12,741 bases of DNA from SZUA-117 sp964630795 (GCA_964630795.1 CAZVWF010000071.1:1-12741); one strand, 5' to 3'; numbered from the stretch's first letter, positions 1 to 7,663 are shown. The notes: a model not told the origin generated them from the sequence alone. Program-made: numbers and translations.

Positions 1-124
1 ATTGAAACTGCGACCGGATCTCTACGCTGTTCTCGGCACGATGACGTACGAGCAGGCAATGCGCTGGGAAGCGGAGCTGGCCGATCGGCTGAGGGTCGAG
101 GGGTATGCGGTCTGGCAAAACTGA
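1..124 (+). CDS. C-terminal fragment of an unrecognised protein (5' end outside window)
   Basis: The frame beginning at base 2 is open from the window edge to a TGA at 122-124. It gives about 40 residues ending in ...EGYAVWQN, with a mixed charged and aromatic composition (it includes the stretch YEQAMRWEAELADRL). Codon usage is like that of the clear genes nearby, with G or C favoured at third positions. I do not recognise the family from this tail. A GC-rich 6-bp hairpin (171-187) lies about 45 bases after the stop, and the next gene starts 127 bases downstream, so this is probably a separate transcription unit from the MerR gene. The reading could be chance, because only 40 codons are visible. 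Confidence 0.45.
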   Translation, partial: LKLRPDLYAVLGTMTYEQAMRWEAELADRLRVEGYAVWQN

Positions 125-170
125 CCGGGTTAGTCCCGCAACACGTGGGCCCGGACCAGCCTCCAGTCGA

Positions 171-187
171 GGTGCCGACCCGGCACC
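171..187 (+). other. Short GC-rich hairpin downstream of the first gene
   Basis: GGTGCC (171-176) pairs perfectly with GGCACC (182-187) across a 5-base loop. No run of T follows (the next bases are GGGGAGAAAAG), so it is not a standard intrinsic terminator. It could still act as an mRNA 3' end stabiliser for the partial gene at 1-124. Confidence 0.25.
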
Positions 188-199
188 GGGGAGAAAAGA

Positions 200-227
200 G
201 ACAGTTAAACTGTCATAATTAACTGTC
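200..227 (+). promoter_or_regulatory. Palindromic operator-like site upstream of the MerR gene
   Basis: GACAGTT (200-206), one base, then AACTGTC (208-214) form a perfect 15-base palindrome. A third copy of the half-site, AACTGTC, follows at 221-227, so GACAGTTA (200-207) and TAACTGTC (220-227) also form a wider palindrome. CATAAT at 214-219 matches five of six bases of a -10 box. I see no good -35 box, which is common for activated MerR-type promoters. The site ends 24 bases before the MerR start, consistent with autoregulation. The binding protein is inferred, not shown. Confidence 0.55.
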
Positions 228-251
228 GCATTACTTCCTTAAGGTAGAGGC

Positions 252-665
252 ATGAACAATTCGATGAAATTTTCACTCACCGAAGTCAGCGAAATGACCG
301 GCATCAGCAATCGCAACGTGCGCTATTACATCCAGCAGGGGCTGGTGAAGCGGCCGAATGGCGCGGGCAGGGGAGCCTGGTACGACCGCGACCACCTGCT
401 GCAACTCGCGCAAATAGGCGAGTGGCAGAAGGCCGGACTGTCGTTGGAGCGCATTGGCGAGTTGCTTCGAGGAGATGCAGCACGGCATCCCTTGCCGCCC
501 CGATCCAGAGCCGGAGGCATTGAAGTATGGACACGCTTCACGCTTCGCGAGGGCATCGAATTGCACCTTCAGCCGGGTCTGGCAGGACTGAGCCCGGCGC
601 AAGTGAAACGACTGAGAACAGGGCTACTGGAGGTTATCGCCGAGGTAGCACCAATTGAGGAGTAA
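252..665 (+). CDS. MerR-family transcriptional regulator
   Basis: A 137-residue protein predicted to bind DNA as a dimer. The N-terminal winged helix-turn-helix of the MerR family covers about residues 5-75: the helix-turn-helix (LTEVSEMTGISNRNVRYYIQ), then the wing (GLVKRPNGAGRG), then the second motif around LLQLAQIGEWQKAGLSLERI. The remaining roughly 60 residues are short and end in a helix; they contain WTRFTLREGIELHL. There are no cysteines, so this is not a thiol-type metal sensor such as MerR or CueR, and the signal is unknown. ATG 252 has AAGG (241-244) at good spacing; ATG 264 is an alternative start. The gene ends 6 bases before the VIT/VWA gene, so the two are almost certainly co-transcribed, and the palindrome at 200-227 suggests the regulator controls this operon. 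Confidence 0.88.
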   Translation: MNNSMKFSLTEVSEMTGISNRNVRYYIQQGLVKRPNGAGRGAWYDRDHLLQLAQIGEWQKAGLSLERIGELLRGDAARHPLPPRSRAGGIEVWTRFTLREGIELHLQPGLAGLSPAQVKRLRTGLLEVIAEVAPIEE

Positions 666-671
666 CGACAC

Positions 672-2944
672 ATGCACGCACAAGCAGCAATACTGACCAG
701 TACCCAAGATTCGACGATTGCCCTCGATAGCGTCGCGGCAAATGCCGTGATTTCGGTGGCGAGAACACAGACAACCATCACCCAGACCTACACGAATAAC
801 GAAGATTGCCCAATCGAAGCCGTCTATACGTTCCCATTGCCGGTCGACGCCGTGCTGCTGGACATGACAGTTCGCCTGGGTGAGCGGACGCTGGCGGGCC
901 AGATCGTACCGAAGGCGGATGCCGAGCGGGACTATGAGCAGGCCATCGACGAGGGCAAGCGCGCGATCATGCTGGAGATGCTGAAGGCCGGCCTCTACAC
1001 GATGAACGTGGGCAACCTGAAGCCAGGGGAACAATGCGAGATCGAGTACCGGTATGCGTTGCTCAATCGCTGGAACGGATCCACGCTTCGATTCAGCCTG
1101 CCCTCGACGATTGCCCCGCGCTACGGCGATCCTGCTGCCAGAGGTCTGCAGAATCACCAGGTCCCCACATATTCTGCCGATGCCGGCTACACGCTCGATC
1201 TGAAGGCCACGCTGGATGAGTCACTGAGCGGCGCTGTTGTCACATCACCGAGCCATCCAATCGCCCTGGATTTGGAGTCAGGCACCACGACTGTGCAGAT
1301 GGCCCCGGGAACGGCAGCAATGGACCGCGATTTTGTTCTGAATATCGAGAGTTCAGAACGGGCCGGATCCAGCGCGACACTCGCGCAGGATCGAAAAGGC
1401 TGGGTCGTGCACACGAGTTTCTGCCCGCAGCTTCCGCAACCCGAGGCCCGTGTACCGCTGGCCATCAAGCTGATCATTGACTGCTCCGGATCCATGTCCG
1501 GCGACTCGATCGCTCAGGCTCGCGAGGCGATCGCGAGGATTCTTGATTCGCTCCACGCCGGGGATCATCTGAGCATCGTCCGGTTCGGGAGTCAGCACGA
1601 GGTTGTGACGGGCCCGGGTGGTATGGTCGAAGTGAACGATTTGACCAGGGCTGACATCCGGCGCTCGCTCGAGCGGGTGGATGCCGACATGGGAGGCACC
1701 GAGATTGCCTCGGCGCTTCGGGCAGCGGTGCAAATTCCGGTGCCTGACGGCTTACGTGGCGACCTGCTGCTGATCACCGACGGCAATGTCTGGAAGCATG
1801 ATGACTCCGTACGCATCATCAGCGATTCGGGGCACCGTGCATTTACCGTGGGTGTCGGTAGTGCTGTGACGGAGGCGTACGTCAAGGACCTGGCTGAAAA
1901 AACCGGCGGCGCGTACGAGCTGGTCCAGCCAATGGAAAACATGGCTGAAAAGGTCCACCGCCATTTTCTGCGAATGCATGCGCCGCGTTGTAATGATGTC
2001 CGCCTGGCCTGGGAGTCGGCGCCGAGTCGGACTTCGCCGGAACAGGTGCCAGCGGCCTATGACGGCGATACGCTGCATTTCTTTACCTGGTTCGATGACA
2101 AGCCCACCGGGGATATCGACGTGCAGCTTGTGCTGGACAGCGGGGAAGCTATTACCCGGTCGATCACCATGCGCAGTGATGACGAACTCCTGGGTGATGA
2201 CCACAGTGTTGGTTCAATAGCCCGGATTGCGGCAGCCAGAACCATCACGGGTTTTCGAAATGAATCCACAGGTATGCAGACGGCCGTGGACTATCAGCTG
2301 ATGAGCCCGTGGACCAACTGCATCGTTGTTGATCGCGAGGAGATCGGCGATCCGCAGAGAAAACTCCCCGAGCTTCGCCAGGTGCCACAGCACCTGGCAG
2401 CCGGCTGGGGCGGATTAGGCCGCGCCGTATTTCAATCACAGTCAGTTACTAGAATGTCTACCTGTGAACGTTCGTTAATGTCCAGTCGCCGGGACTTTGG
2501 CGACTTTAGTCTGGAGGAATTTCTTCCCGAAGACGAATCGGCCGATCATGCAGAGGTGAAGGGTCCGCAAGATCTGGCGAGTTACCTGCAGGCACAGATA
2601 GGACTCGGGCTATTCACCGAGGAAACGGACCTGGAAAGCGTCCGCGCGNNNNNNNNNNGGAAAAGCTGGCTAGCGAACTTGCTGCCTTTATCGGCGAATG
2701 GCCGTGTGAGGCCGCTGGAGGCGACAATCCGCTGTTGACAATTGCCCTTGCGTATTTTGCAGTCCTTGGAACGATTACGCCTAAACTCACGCGTCACGAA
2801 TTAAGATTGGTCCGACGGTGGTATGGCAACGCCCTGCGTCAATTTGGCGCTGACGAAACCGGGACCCGGGAGATAATCGGGGCAGGGGTTGCGGATTCTG
2901 ACATGTGGAAAGATGCAGTCACCCGGGGACTCGGGAAAGGTTGA
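672..2944 (+). CDS. VIT and von Willebrand factor A domain protein, interrupted by an assembly gap
   Basis: An N-terminal VIT domain (about residues 15-150) is followed by a VWA domain (about 262-432). The VWA metal-ion-dependent adhesion site is complete: D270-x-S272-x-S274 (DCSGS), T343 in MGGTEIA, and D370 in LLITDG. A C-terminal region follows, with a conserved-looking RIAAARTI and YQLMSPWTN segment (about 519-550). There is no signal peptide or membrane segment, so the protein is probably cytoplasmic; its ligand is unknown. Ten Ns occupy 2649-2658. The frame used before the gap gives a poor tail ending at 2738, whereas the next frame (GAA at 2660 onward) stays open to TGA 2942-2944 and gives a plausible domain end. 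I therefore call one gene through the gap. GAGGAG (657-662) is the ribosome binding site. MerR lies immediately upstream in the same operon. Family role: VIT/VWA proteins probably mediate protein-protein contacts. Confidence 0.85.
2649..2658. other. Assembly gap of ten Ns
   Basis: Ten undetermined bases lie within the VIT/VWA gene. The upstream codon phase ends at 2648 and the downstream phase starts at 2660. If the gene is intact, the true gap is not 10 but a length that leaves remainder 2 on division by 3 (for example 2, 8 or 11). This is probably a placeholder length from scaffolding. Confidence 0.95.
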
Positions 2945-2995
2945 TTCCGGGCAGCGTGAGATCGGTAGTCGTTCCGCTGGAAGCAAGCGACCAGT

Positions 2996-3008
2996 GTCGT
3001 GACACGAC
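2996..3008. repeat. 13-base perfect palindrome
   Basis: GTCGTG, a central A, then CACGAC. The length and symmetry suit a dimeric repressor site, but it lies about 260 bases upstream of the next start codon and no regulator is linked to it. Confidence 0.4.
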
Positions 3009-3019
3009 CTTTGTAGAAA

Positions 3020-3058
3020 ATTCCCATCTGGCGATCGTGGAAATTGTCAGATGGGAAT
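3020..3058. repeat. Inverted repeat, 11-bp perfect stem with 17-base loop
   Basis: ATTCCCATCTG (3020-3030) is the exact reverse complement of CAGATGGGAAT (3048-3058). It is not followed by a T-run on either strand. It could be an RNA hairpin at the end of the VIT/VWA transcript, a regulator site, or a dispersed repeat of the REP type; the sequence alone does not decide. Confidence 0.6.
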
Positions 3059-3269
3059 CCTACACGGGTGCACCATACTGTCCGGACGGTTCCGCCAGGG
3101 ATGGCGGGACGCCACCCTGCGAAACGGCTGGATGGAGATGGCGGCAGGCAGGGGCGGCGCGGCCGTAACGGACCACCCCTGATCCGGTCGGCGGCCCCAA
3201 ACTTGCGATCCGCCGGGTTGTCCATGACACTTGGCGGCCAGATCGATAGTGCATTCTCCGGAGAAACAC

Positions 3270-4220
3270 ATGCTGACACGGCGTGATTACCTTAAATATT
3301 CCGCAATGGCGGGCGCAGTCTGTACGCTGCCGGGAAGCCTGCTTCAGGCGCAGGGCACGGGTGACATCATCAAGCGGGCCATCCCCGGGACCGGGGAGGA
3401 GATCCCGGTGGTCGGCCTCGGCAGTTCGGCAACGTTTCGTTCTGTTGCGCAAAGTGACGACGTCAGCGCGCTTCGCGGTGTGCTCCAGACGCTCATTGAA
3501 AATGGCGGCACCGTGTTCGACACGGCACCGGGTTACGGTGCGTCGGAAGAGGTGGCCGGACAGATCATCCAGGATCTCGGGCTGACCGACAGCGTTTTCT
3601 GGGCGACCAAGGTCAATGTTGCGCCGCGTGGTGGTGGCGCAGCCGATCCGGACGCTGCCCGGGCGCAAATAGCGCGCTCTTTTGACTACATCGGGAAAGA
3701 TCCGATCGATCTGATGCACGTGCACAACCTCGCCGATTTGCCGACGCAGATGCCGATCATCCAGGAGATGAAGGAAGAGGGCCGTTTTCGCTATATCGGC
3801 ACAACATCGACCAGCACGCGTCGTTATCCGGATCTGATGCGGGCGATGCGGGAATACCCGCTCGATTTCATCGGCGTGGACTACGCGGTTGACAATCGAG
3901 TTGCGGCCGAAGAGGTCCTGCCGCTCGCACAGGAACTCGGCATCGCTGTGCTGGGTTACGTGCCCTTTGGCCGGACGCGCCTCTGGGCACGCGTGCGGGG
4001 CCGCGAGGTGCCCGAGTGGGCACAGGAATTCGGCGCCGACACCTGGGGCAAATTCTTCATAAAGTTCGTGGTGTCTCACCCGGGTATTACCTGCGTAACG
4101 CCCGCAACGAGCAAGCCAGCCAACATGCTCGATAATATCGGTGCGGCCTACGGCGAATTGCCGGATGAGGCCATGCAACGTCGGATGGCGGAATACATCG
4201 ACGCGTTGCCCGCAGCCTGA
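3270..4220 (+). CDS. Aldo/keto reductase with twin-arginine signal
   Basis: A 316-residue member of the aldo/keto reductase superfamily, predicted to reduce a carbonyl compound with NAD(P)H; the substrate is unknown. The expected catalytic tetrad is visible: D84 and Y89 in FDTAPGYG, K114 in WATKV and H152 in IDLMHVHN. Near the C-terminus, the segment with FFIKFVVSHPGITCVTPATS and the following KPANMLDN matches the usual cofactor-binding region. The first 29 residues look like a Tat signal: TRRDYLK (residues 3-9), a short hydrophobic stretch and then LLQAQG, so the folded enzyme may be exported to the periplasm. ATG 3270 is chosen because GGAGA (3260-3264) lies five bases upstream and the Tat motif starts at once; the TTG at 3231 would bury that motif. 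The gene stands alone, ending in the hairpin at 4243-4276. Confidence 0.87.
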   Translation: MLTRRDYLKYSAMAGAVCTLPGSLLQAQGTGDIIKRAIPGTGEEIPVVGLGSSATFRSVAQSDDVSALRGVLQTLIENGGTVFDTAPGYGASEEVAGQIIQDLGLTDSVFWATKVNVAPRGGGAADPDAARAQIARSFDYIGKDPIDLMHVHNLADLPTQMPIIQEMKEEGRFRYIGTTSTSTRRYPDLMRAMREYPLDFIGVDYAVDNRVAAEEVLPLAQELGIAVLGYVPFGRTRLWARVRGREVPEWAQEFGADTWGKFFIKFVVSHPGITCVTPATSKPANMLDNIGAAYGELPDEAMQRRMAEYIDALPAA

Positions 4221-4242
4221 CCCGTTGCGACCCGTGGAAATG

Positions 4243-4276
4243 ACGCTTGCGCTGGTGACAGCGCCGGCGTTTTTTT
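4243..4276 (+). terminator. Intrinsic terminator after the aldo/keto reductase gene
   Basis: GCGCTG (4249-4254) pairs with CAGCGC (4259-4264) around a GTGA loop. ACGC (4243-4246) can pair with GCGT (4267-4270) outside a 2x2 internal loop. Seven T residues follow at 4270-4276. This is a strong Rho-independent signal. Its T-run ends only three bases before the ATG of the next gene. Confidence 0.85.
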
Positions 4277-4279
4277 ATC

Positions 4280-4762
4280 ATGCGCTATCCATTAACTGCG
4301 AGCGAACCCGTGCCGGGACTCTACTTCGAGGATTTCTCAGTCGGTCAGACTTTTAAACACGGCCTGACCCGAACCATCACGGAAGCCGACAACGTCCTTT
4401 TCAGCGCGATGACCCACAATCCGGCGCCGCTGCATCTCGACGAGGAATACATGAAGGGCACGGAGTTCGGGCAGCGCATCGTCAATAGCTGTCTGACGCT
4501 ATCGTTCATGGTCGGCATTTCCGTTGGCGATACAACGGTTGGCACCACTGTTGCCAACCTCGGCTGGGATGAAGTGCGATTTCCAAAGCCCCTGTTCCAC
4601 GGGGATACGATTCGTATCGAGACGGAGGTCGTCGACGTAAGAGACAGCAAATCGCGTCCCGATAACGGTATCGTGACATTCCGTCACACCGCCTATAACC
4701 AGGACGACGAACTGGTCGGCGAATGCAAACGCTCGGCCCTGATGCTGAGGAAGCCAAAGTGA
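4280..4762 (+). CDS. MaoC-family acyl-CoA hydratase/dehydratase
   Basis: A 160-residue single hot-dog domain protein predicted to add water to (or remove it from) an unsaturated acyl-CoA. The hydratase signature is seen as HNPAPLHLDEEY (residues 46-57), followed by KGTEFGQRIVNS. Conserved-looking segments NLGWDEVRFPKPLFHGD and SKSRPDNGIV follow. The final GTGA is shared with the start of a CitE-type lyase gene. As far as I recall, this resembles the hydratase-lyase pair Rv2499c/Rv2498c of Mycobacterium tuberculosis, linked to itaconate and leucine breakdown, so itaconyl- or mesaconyl-type CoA is a reasonable but unproven substrate. The ATG at 4280 has no ribosome binding site: the terminator T-run stands directly before it. 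GTG 4310 is an alternative start that would begin at VPGLYFEDF. The signature residues are intact. Confidence 0.85.
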   Translation: MRYPLTASEPVPGLYFEDFSVGQTFKHGLTRTITEADNVLFSAMTHNPAPLHLDEEYMKGTEFGQRIVNSCLTLSFMVGISVGDTTVGTTVANLGWDEVRFPKPLFHGDTIRIETEVVDVRDSKSRPDNGIVTFRHTAYNQDDELVGECKRSALMLRKPK

Positions 4763-5622
4763 GTCGAAGCTTTCTGTTTGTCCCGGCAGACAGTGACAGG
4801 AAGCTGTCCAGGGCTGCCGAATCGGGGGCAGATGCGCTGATCCTGGACCTGGAGGATTCGGTCCTTGCCGAATCCCGTCCGGCGGCGCGCGATAACGTTC
4901 GCGAATTCCTGGCCGACGAGTTCGATGGCCAGGTCTGGGTGCGCATCAATCCGCTCGACACGAGTGACGCGCTGGATGATTTGCGTGCCGCGGTGCCGGC
5001 CGGTCCCCACGGCATTGTCCTGCCGAAACCGGAAGGTGCCAAAGACGCGAATCAACTGGCGAAATTGCTTGAAGTTCTCGAGGAGGAGGGTGACGTCGCC
5101 GTGGGCGGTACCCGGATTCTGCCGGTTGCGACCGAGCGGCCTGCTGCGCTGTTTCGACTACACGAATATGCGGAAGCCACTCCGAGGCTGGCGGGACTGG
5201 CCTGGGGTGCGGAGGACCTGAGTGCGGCGGTCGGAGCCAGCGCGAACAAAGATGCTGCCGGACGCTGGCTGCCACCCTACGAAATGGCGCGTTCCCTGTG
5301 CCTGATGGCGGCATCCGCAGCCGGGGTGCCGGCTATCGACACGGTATATACGGATTTCAAAGACACGTCGGGCCTACACAACTATGCAGCAAACGCCCGT
5401 CGTGACGGTTTCGGCGGCATGCTTGCCATTCATCCGGACCAGATCGGCATCATCAACAAGGCTTTCCTGCCGACGGATGAGGAAATTGAGCGCGCCCGCC
5501 GAGTCGACCGGTTGTTCCGTGACAATCCCAAGTCCGGTACGCTGGCCATGGACGGGGAAATGATTGATCGACCGCACTGGGTACAGGCGCAACGCATCCT
5601 GGATCTGGCGAAACGGAATTAA
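4759..5622 (+). CDS. CitE/HpcH-type acyl-CoA lyase (citramalyl/malyl-CoA lyase-like)
   Basis: A 287-residue TIM-barrel lyase of the CitE/HpcH/HpaI family, predicted to split a beta-hydroxyacyl-CoA into acetyl-CoA (or propionyl-CoA) plus a keto acid or related product, using Mg2+. Visible family features: FVPADS at residues 7-12, LILDLEDSV (27-35), R62 in WVRIN, E126 in LPVATERP and D153 in WGAEDLSA as likely substrate and metal contacts, and the C-terminal DGEMIDRPHW (265-274). GTG 4759 is chosen because GAGGAAG (4747-4753) stands five bases before it and the protein then begins at the family's usual SRSFLFVP. The 4-base overlap with the hydratase gene indicates translational coupling and consecutive reactions. 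The exact substrate (citramalyl-, malyl- or methylmalyl-CoA, or HMG-CoA) cannot be told by eye. The acs gene follows after 30 bases. Confidence 0.87.
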   Translation: MSRSFLFVPADSDRKLSRAAESGADALILDLEDSVLAESRPAARDNVREFLADEFDGQVWVRINPLDTSDALDDLRAAVPAGPHGIVLPKPEGAKDANQLAKLLEVLEEEGDVAVGGTRILPVATERPAALFRLHEYAEATPRLAGLAWGAEDLSAAVGASANKDAAGRWLPPYEMARSLCLMAASAAGVPAIDTVYTDFKDTSGLHNYAANARRDGFGGMLAIHPDQIGIINKAFLPTDEEIERARRVDRLFRDNPKSGTLAMDGEMIDRPHWVQAQRILDLAKRN

Positions 5623-5652
5623 CCCACTCAAGTCTGAAAACGAGAGCAGGCA

Positions 5653-7593
5653 ATGACGAAAACCTACCCGGTTCCGGCGGCAGTCGCCGAACGCGCACTG
5701 ATTGACAGCGACGGTTACGAGGAAATGTACCGGCGGTCGATTGACGACAACGAAGCATTCTGGGCGGAACAGGGGCAACGTATCGACTGGATGCAGGCAT
5801 TCAGCGCGGTAAAAGACGTTTCCTATGCGAAAGACGACCTGCACATTCGCTGGTATTACGATGGAACGCTCAATGCCTGCTATAACTGCGTCGATCGGCA
5901 CCTCGAAACACGCGGCGACGATGTTGCCATTATCTGGGAGGGCGACGATCCGTCTGTCGATCTCAGGATCACCTATCGTGAACTGCATGCGCGCGTGTGC
6001 CGGTTTGCGAATGCGTTGAAAGCCGTCGGTGCGAAAAAGGGCGATCGAATCACGATTTACATGCCGATGATCCCCGAAGCTGCAGTTGCCATGCTGGCCT
6101 GTGCCCGGATCGGCGCCGTGCATTCTGTCGTGTTTGGCGGTTTCTCGCCTGACGCGCTGGCCGGACGAATACACGACTGCGAGTCCAACATCGTCATTAC
6201 GGCAGACCAGGGCGTGCGGGGTGCCAGGGCCATTCCGCTGAAAGCCAATGTCGACAAGGCGGCCGAGCACGTCGACGTCACGACGCTGGAGAAGGTACTG
6301 GTCGTCCGGCATACAGGTGTCGATATCGATTGGGTCGACGGCCGAGATGCGTGGTTACACGAGCTGGAAGCGGACGTTCCGGACGACTGCCCATGCGAGG
6401 AAATGGGCGCGGAGGATCCACTCTTCATCCTCTATACATCCGGTTCGACCGGAAAACCGAAGGGCGTGCTCCATACCACCGGCGGCTACATGGTGTATGC
6501 GTCGCTGACACACCAGTATGTCTTCGATTATCACGAGGGGGACATCTACTGGTGCACGGCCGATGTCGGCTGGGTCACCGGGCACAGCTATATTGTCTAC
6601 GGCCCGCTCGCCAACGGTGCAACCACCCTGATGTTCGAAGGTGTGCCCAATTACCCGACGGCTGCACGATTCTGGGAAGTCTGCGACAAGCACCAGGTCA
6701 ACATCTGCTACACGGCGCCGACGGCAATCCGCGCATTGATGCGGGAAGGCGACGAACCGGTCGAAAGGACGTCTCGAGCCAGCCTGCGATTGCTCGGAAC
6801 GGTGGGCGAGCCCATAAATCCCGAAGCCTGGGAATGGTATTACCACGTCGTCGGCGACGAGCATTGCCCGATCGTTGATACCTGGTGGCAAACGGAAACG
6901 GGCGGCATCCTGATCAGCCCCTTGCCCGGCGCGACCCCGCTGAAGCCGGGTTCAGCAACGAAGCCCCTGTTCGGTATTCGGCCCGCCGTGGTCGATGCCG
7001 ACGGCAATATCCTCGAGGGCGAAGCAGAGGGCAACCTGGTGATGCTGGACAGCTGGCCCGGGCAGATGCGCACGGTGTATGGCGATCACCAGCGCTTTGT
7101 CGACACCTATTTCTCTACCTGCGACGGGATGTACTTTGCCGGCGACGGCGTCATGCGGGACGCGGACGGTTATTACTGGATTACCGGCCGGGTCGACGAC
7201 GTGTTAAACGTGTCAGGACACCGCATGGGCACGGCAGAAGTCGAGAGCGCACTGGTCGCTCACAAGGACGTGGCAGAAGCGGCCGTCGTTGGTTGTCCGC
7301 ATGAGATCAAAGGGCAGGGGATCTATGCCTATGTCACGTTGATGGAGGGCATCGAGACCAGTGACGAACTGCTTGCAGAATTGCGGCAGTGGGTCAGGAA
7401 GGAGATCGGTCCCATCGCCACGCCGGACTTCATCCAGTGGGCGCCCGGATTACCCAAGACCCGTTCAGGAAAGATCATGCGGCGTATTCTGCGCAAAGTG
7501 GCCGAGAACGATTTCGAGAACCTCGGGGATACGTCGACCCTGGCCGATCCGGCTGTCGTGGACGACCTGGTGAATAATCGTTTGAACCGTTAG
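5653..7593 (+). CDS. acs: Acetyl-CoA synthetase (AMP-forming)
   Basis: A full-length 646-residue acetate-CoA ligase: acetate + ATP + CoA give acetyl-CoA + AMP + PPi, via acetyl-AMP, in the cytoplasm. The adenylate-forming signature YTSGSTGKPKG is at residues 261-271. The Acs hallmark YWCTADVGWVTGHSY follows. DTWWQTETGG (409-418) carries the bulky Trp pair that favours acetate over longer acids. WITGRVDDV and NVSGHRMGTAE mark the hinge and C-terminal domain. K607 in KTRSGK is the catalytic lysine that is acetylated for control in many bacteria. The length is normal (about 650). An AG-rich ribosome site (GAGAGCAGG, about 5642-5650) precedes ATG 5653. With the two preceding genes it probably forms a three-gene operon delivering acetyl-CoA. 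No acetyltransferase or deacetylase is seen nearby. Confidence is high; propionyl-CoA synthetase is less likely. Confidence 0.97.
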   Translation: MTKTYPVPAAVAERALIDSDGYEEMYRRSIDDNEAFWAEQGQRIDWMQAFSAVKDVSYAKDDLHIRWYYDGTLNACYNCVDRHLETRGDDVAIIWEGDDPSVDLRITYRELHARVCRFANALKAVGAKKGDRITIYMPMIPEAAVAMLACARIGAVHSVVFGGFSPDALAGRIHDCESNIVITADQGVRGARAIPLKANVDKAAEHVDVTTLEKVLVVRHTGVDIDWVDGRDAWLHELEADVPDDCPCEEMGAEDPLFILYTSGSTGKPKGVLHTTGGYMVYASLTHQYVFDYHEGDIYWCTADVGWVTGHSYIVYGPLANGATTLMFEGVPNYPTAARFWEVCDKHQVNICYTAPTAIRALMREGDEPVERTSRASLRLLGTVGEPINPEAWEWYYHVVGDEHCPIVDTWWQTETGGILISPLPGATPLKPGSATKPLFGIRPAVVDADGNILEGEAEGNLVMLDSWPGQMRTVYGDHQRFVDTYFSTCDGMYFAGDGVMRDADGYYWITGRVDDVLNVSGHRMGTAEVESALVAHKDVAEAAVVGCPHEIKGQGIYAYVTLMEGIETSDELLAELRQWVRKEIGPIATPDFIQWAPGLPKTRSGKIMRRILRKVAENDFENLGDTSTLADPAVVDDLVNNRLNR

Positions 7594-7610
7594 CGGATGA
7601 CTGCGCACTG

Positions 7611-7631
7611 GGCCGGCCAGCCCAGCCGGCC
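7611..7631. terminator. Possible weak terminator hairpin between convergent genes
   Basis: GGCCGGC (7611-7617) pairs perfectly with GCCGGCC (7625-7631) around a 7-base loop. It lies in the 70-base gap between the convergent acs and TagH-like genes, where a two-way terminator is expected. No T-run follows on either strand, so it may work with Rho or only protect the mRNA end. Confidence 0.4.
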
Positions 7632-7663
7632 TTCGACAAAGCACTGGGTAAGCCCATGCCGTT

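Larger units (their letters stand above)
2945..3269. other. Intergenic region with inverted repeats, no gene recognised
   Basis: I see no convincing coding frame in these 325 bases. They contain a 13-base palindrome (2996-3008), a long hairpin with an 11-bp stem (3020-3058) and a weaker 6-bp hairpin (CCGCCA 3092-3097 with TGGCGG 3102-3107). No T-run follows any of them, so a terminator for the VIT/VWA operon is not evident. The region should also hold the promoter of the aldo/keto reductase gene, but I could not identify one with confidence. Confidence 0.6.

Noticed and set aside
2735..2944. Small separate gene of 69 codons beginning at TTG 2735
   Set aside because: The same frame is open upstream to the N-gap and reads as the C-terminus of the VIT/VWA protein, with no ribosome site of its own.
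3231..3269. Upstream TTG start for the aldo/keto reductase
   Set aside because: It would add 13 residues ahead of a clear Tat motif, and the ribosome binding site fits ATG 3270.
3060..4178. Long minus-strand open frame (372 codons) opposite the aldo/keto reductase
   Set aside because: It is a shadow of a well-recognised gene in GC-rich DNA; its translation is rich in Arg, His and Cys and shows no known domain.
4723..4758. Earlier start for the CitE-like lyase inside the MaoC gene
   Set aside because: The extra residues are unlike the family start; GTG 4759 has a good ribosome site and gives the usual coupled overlap.
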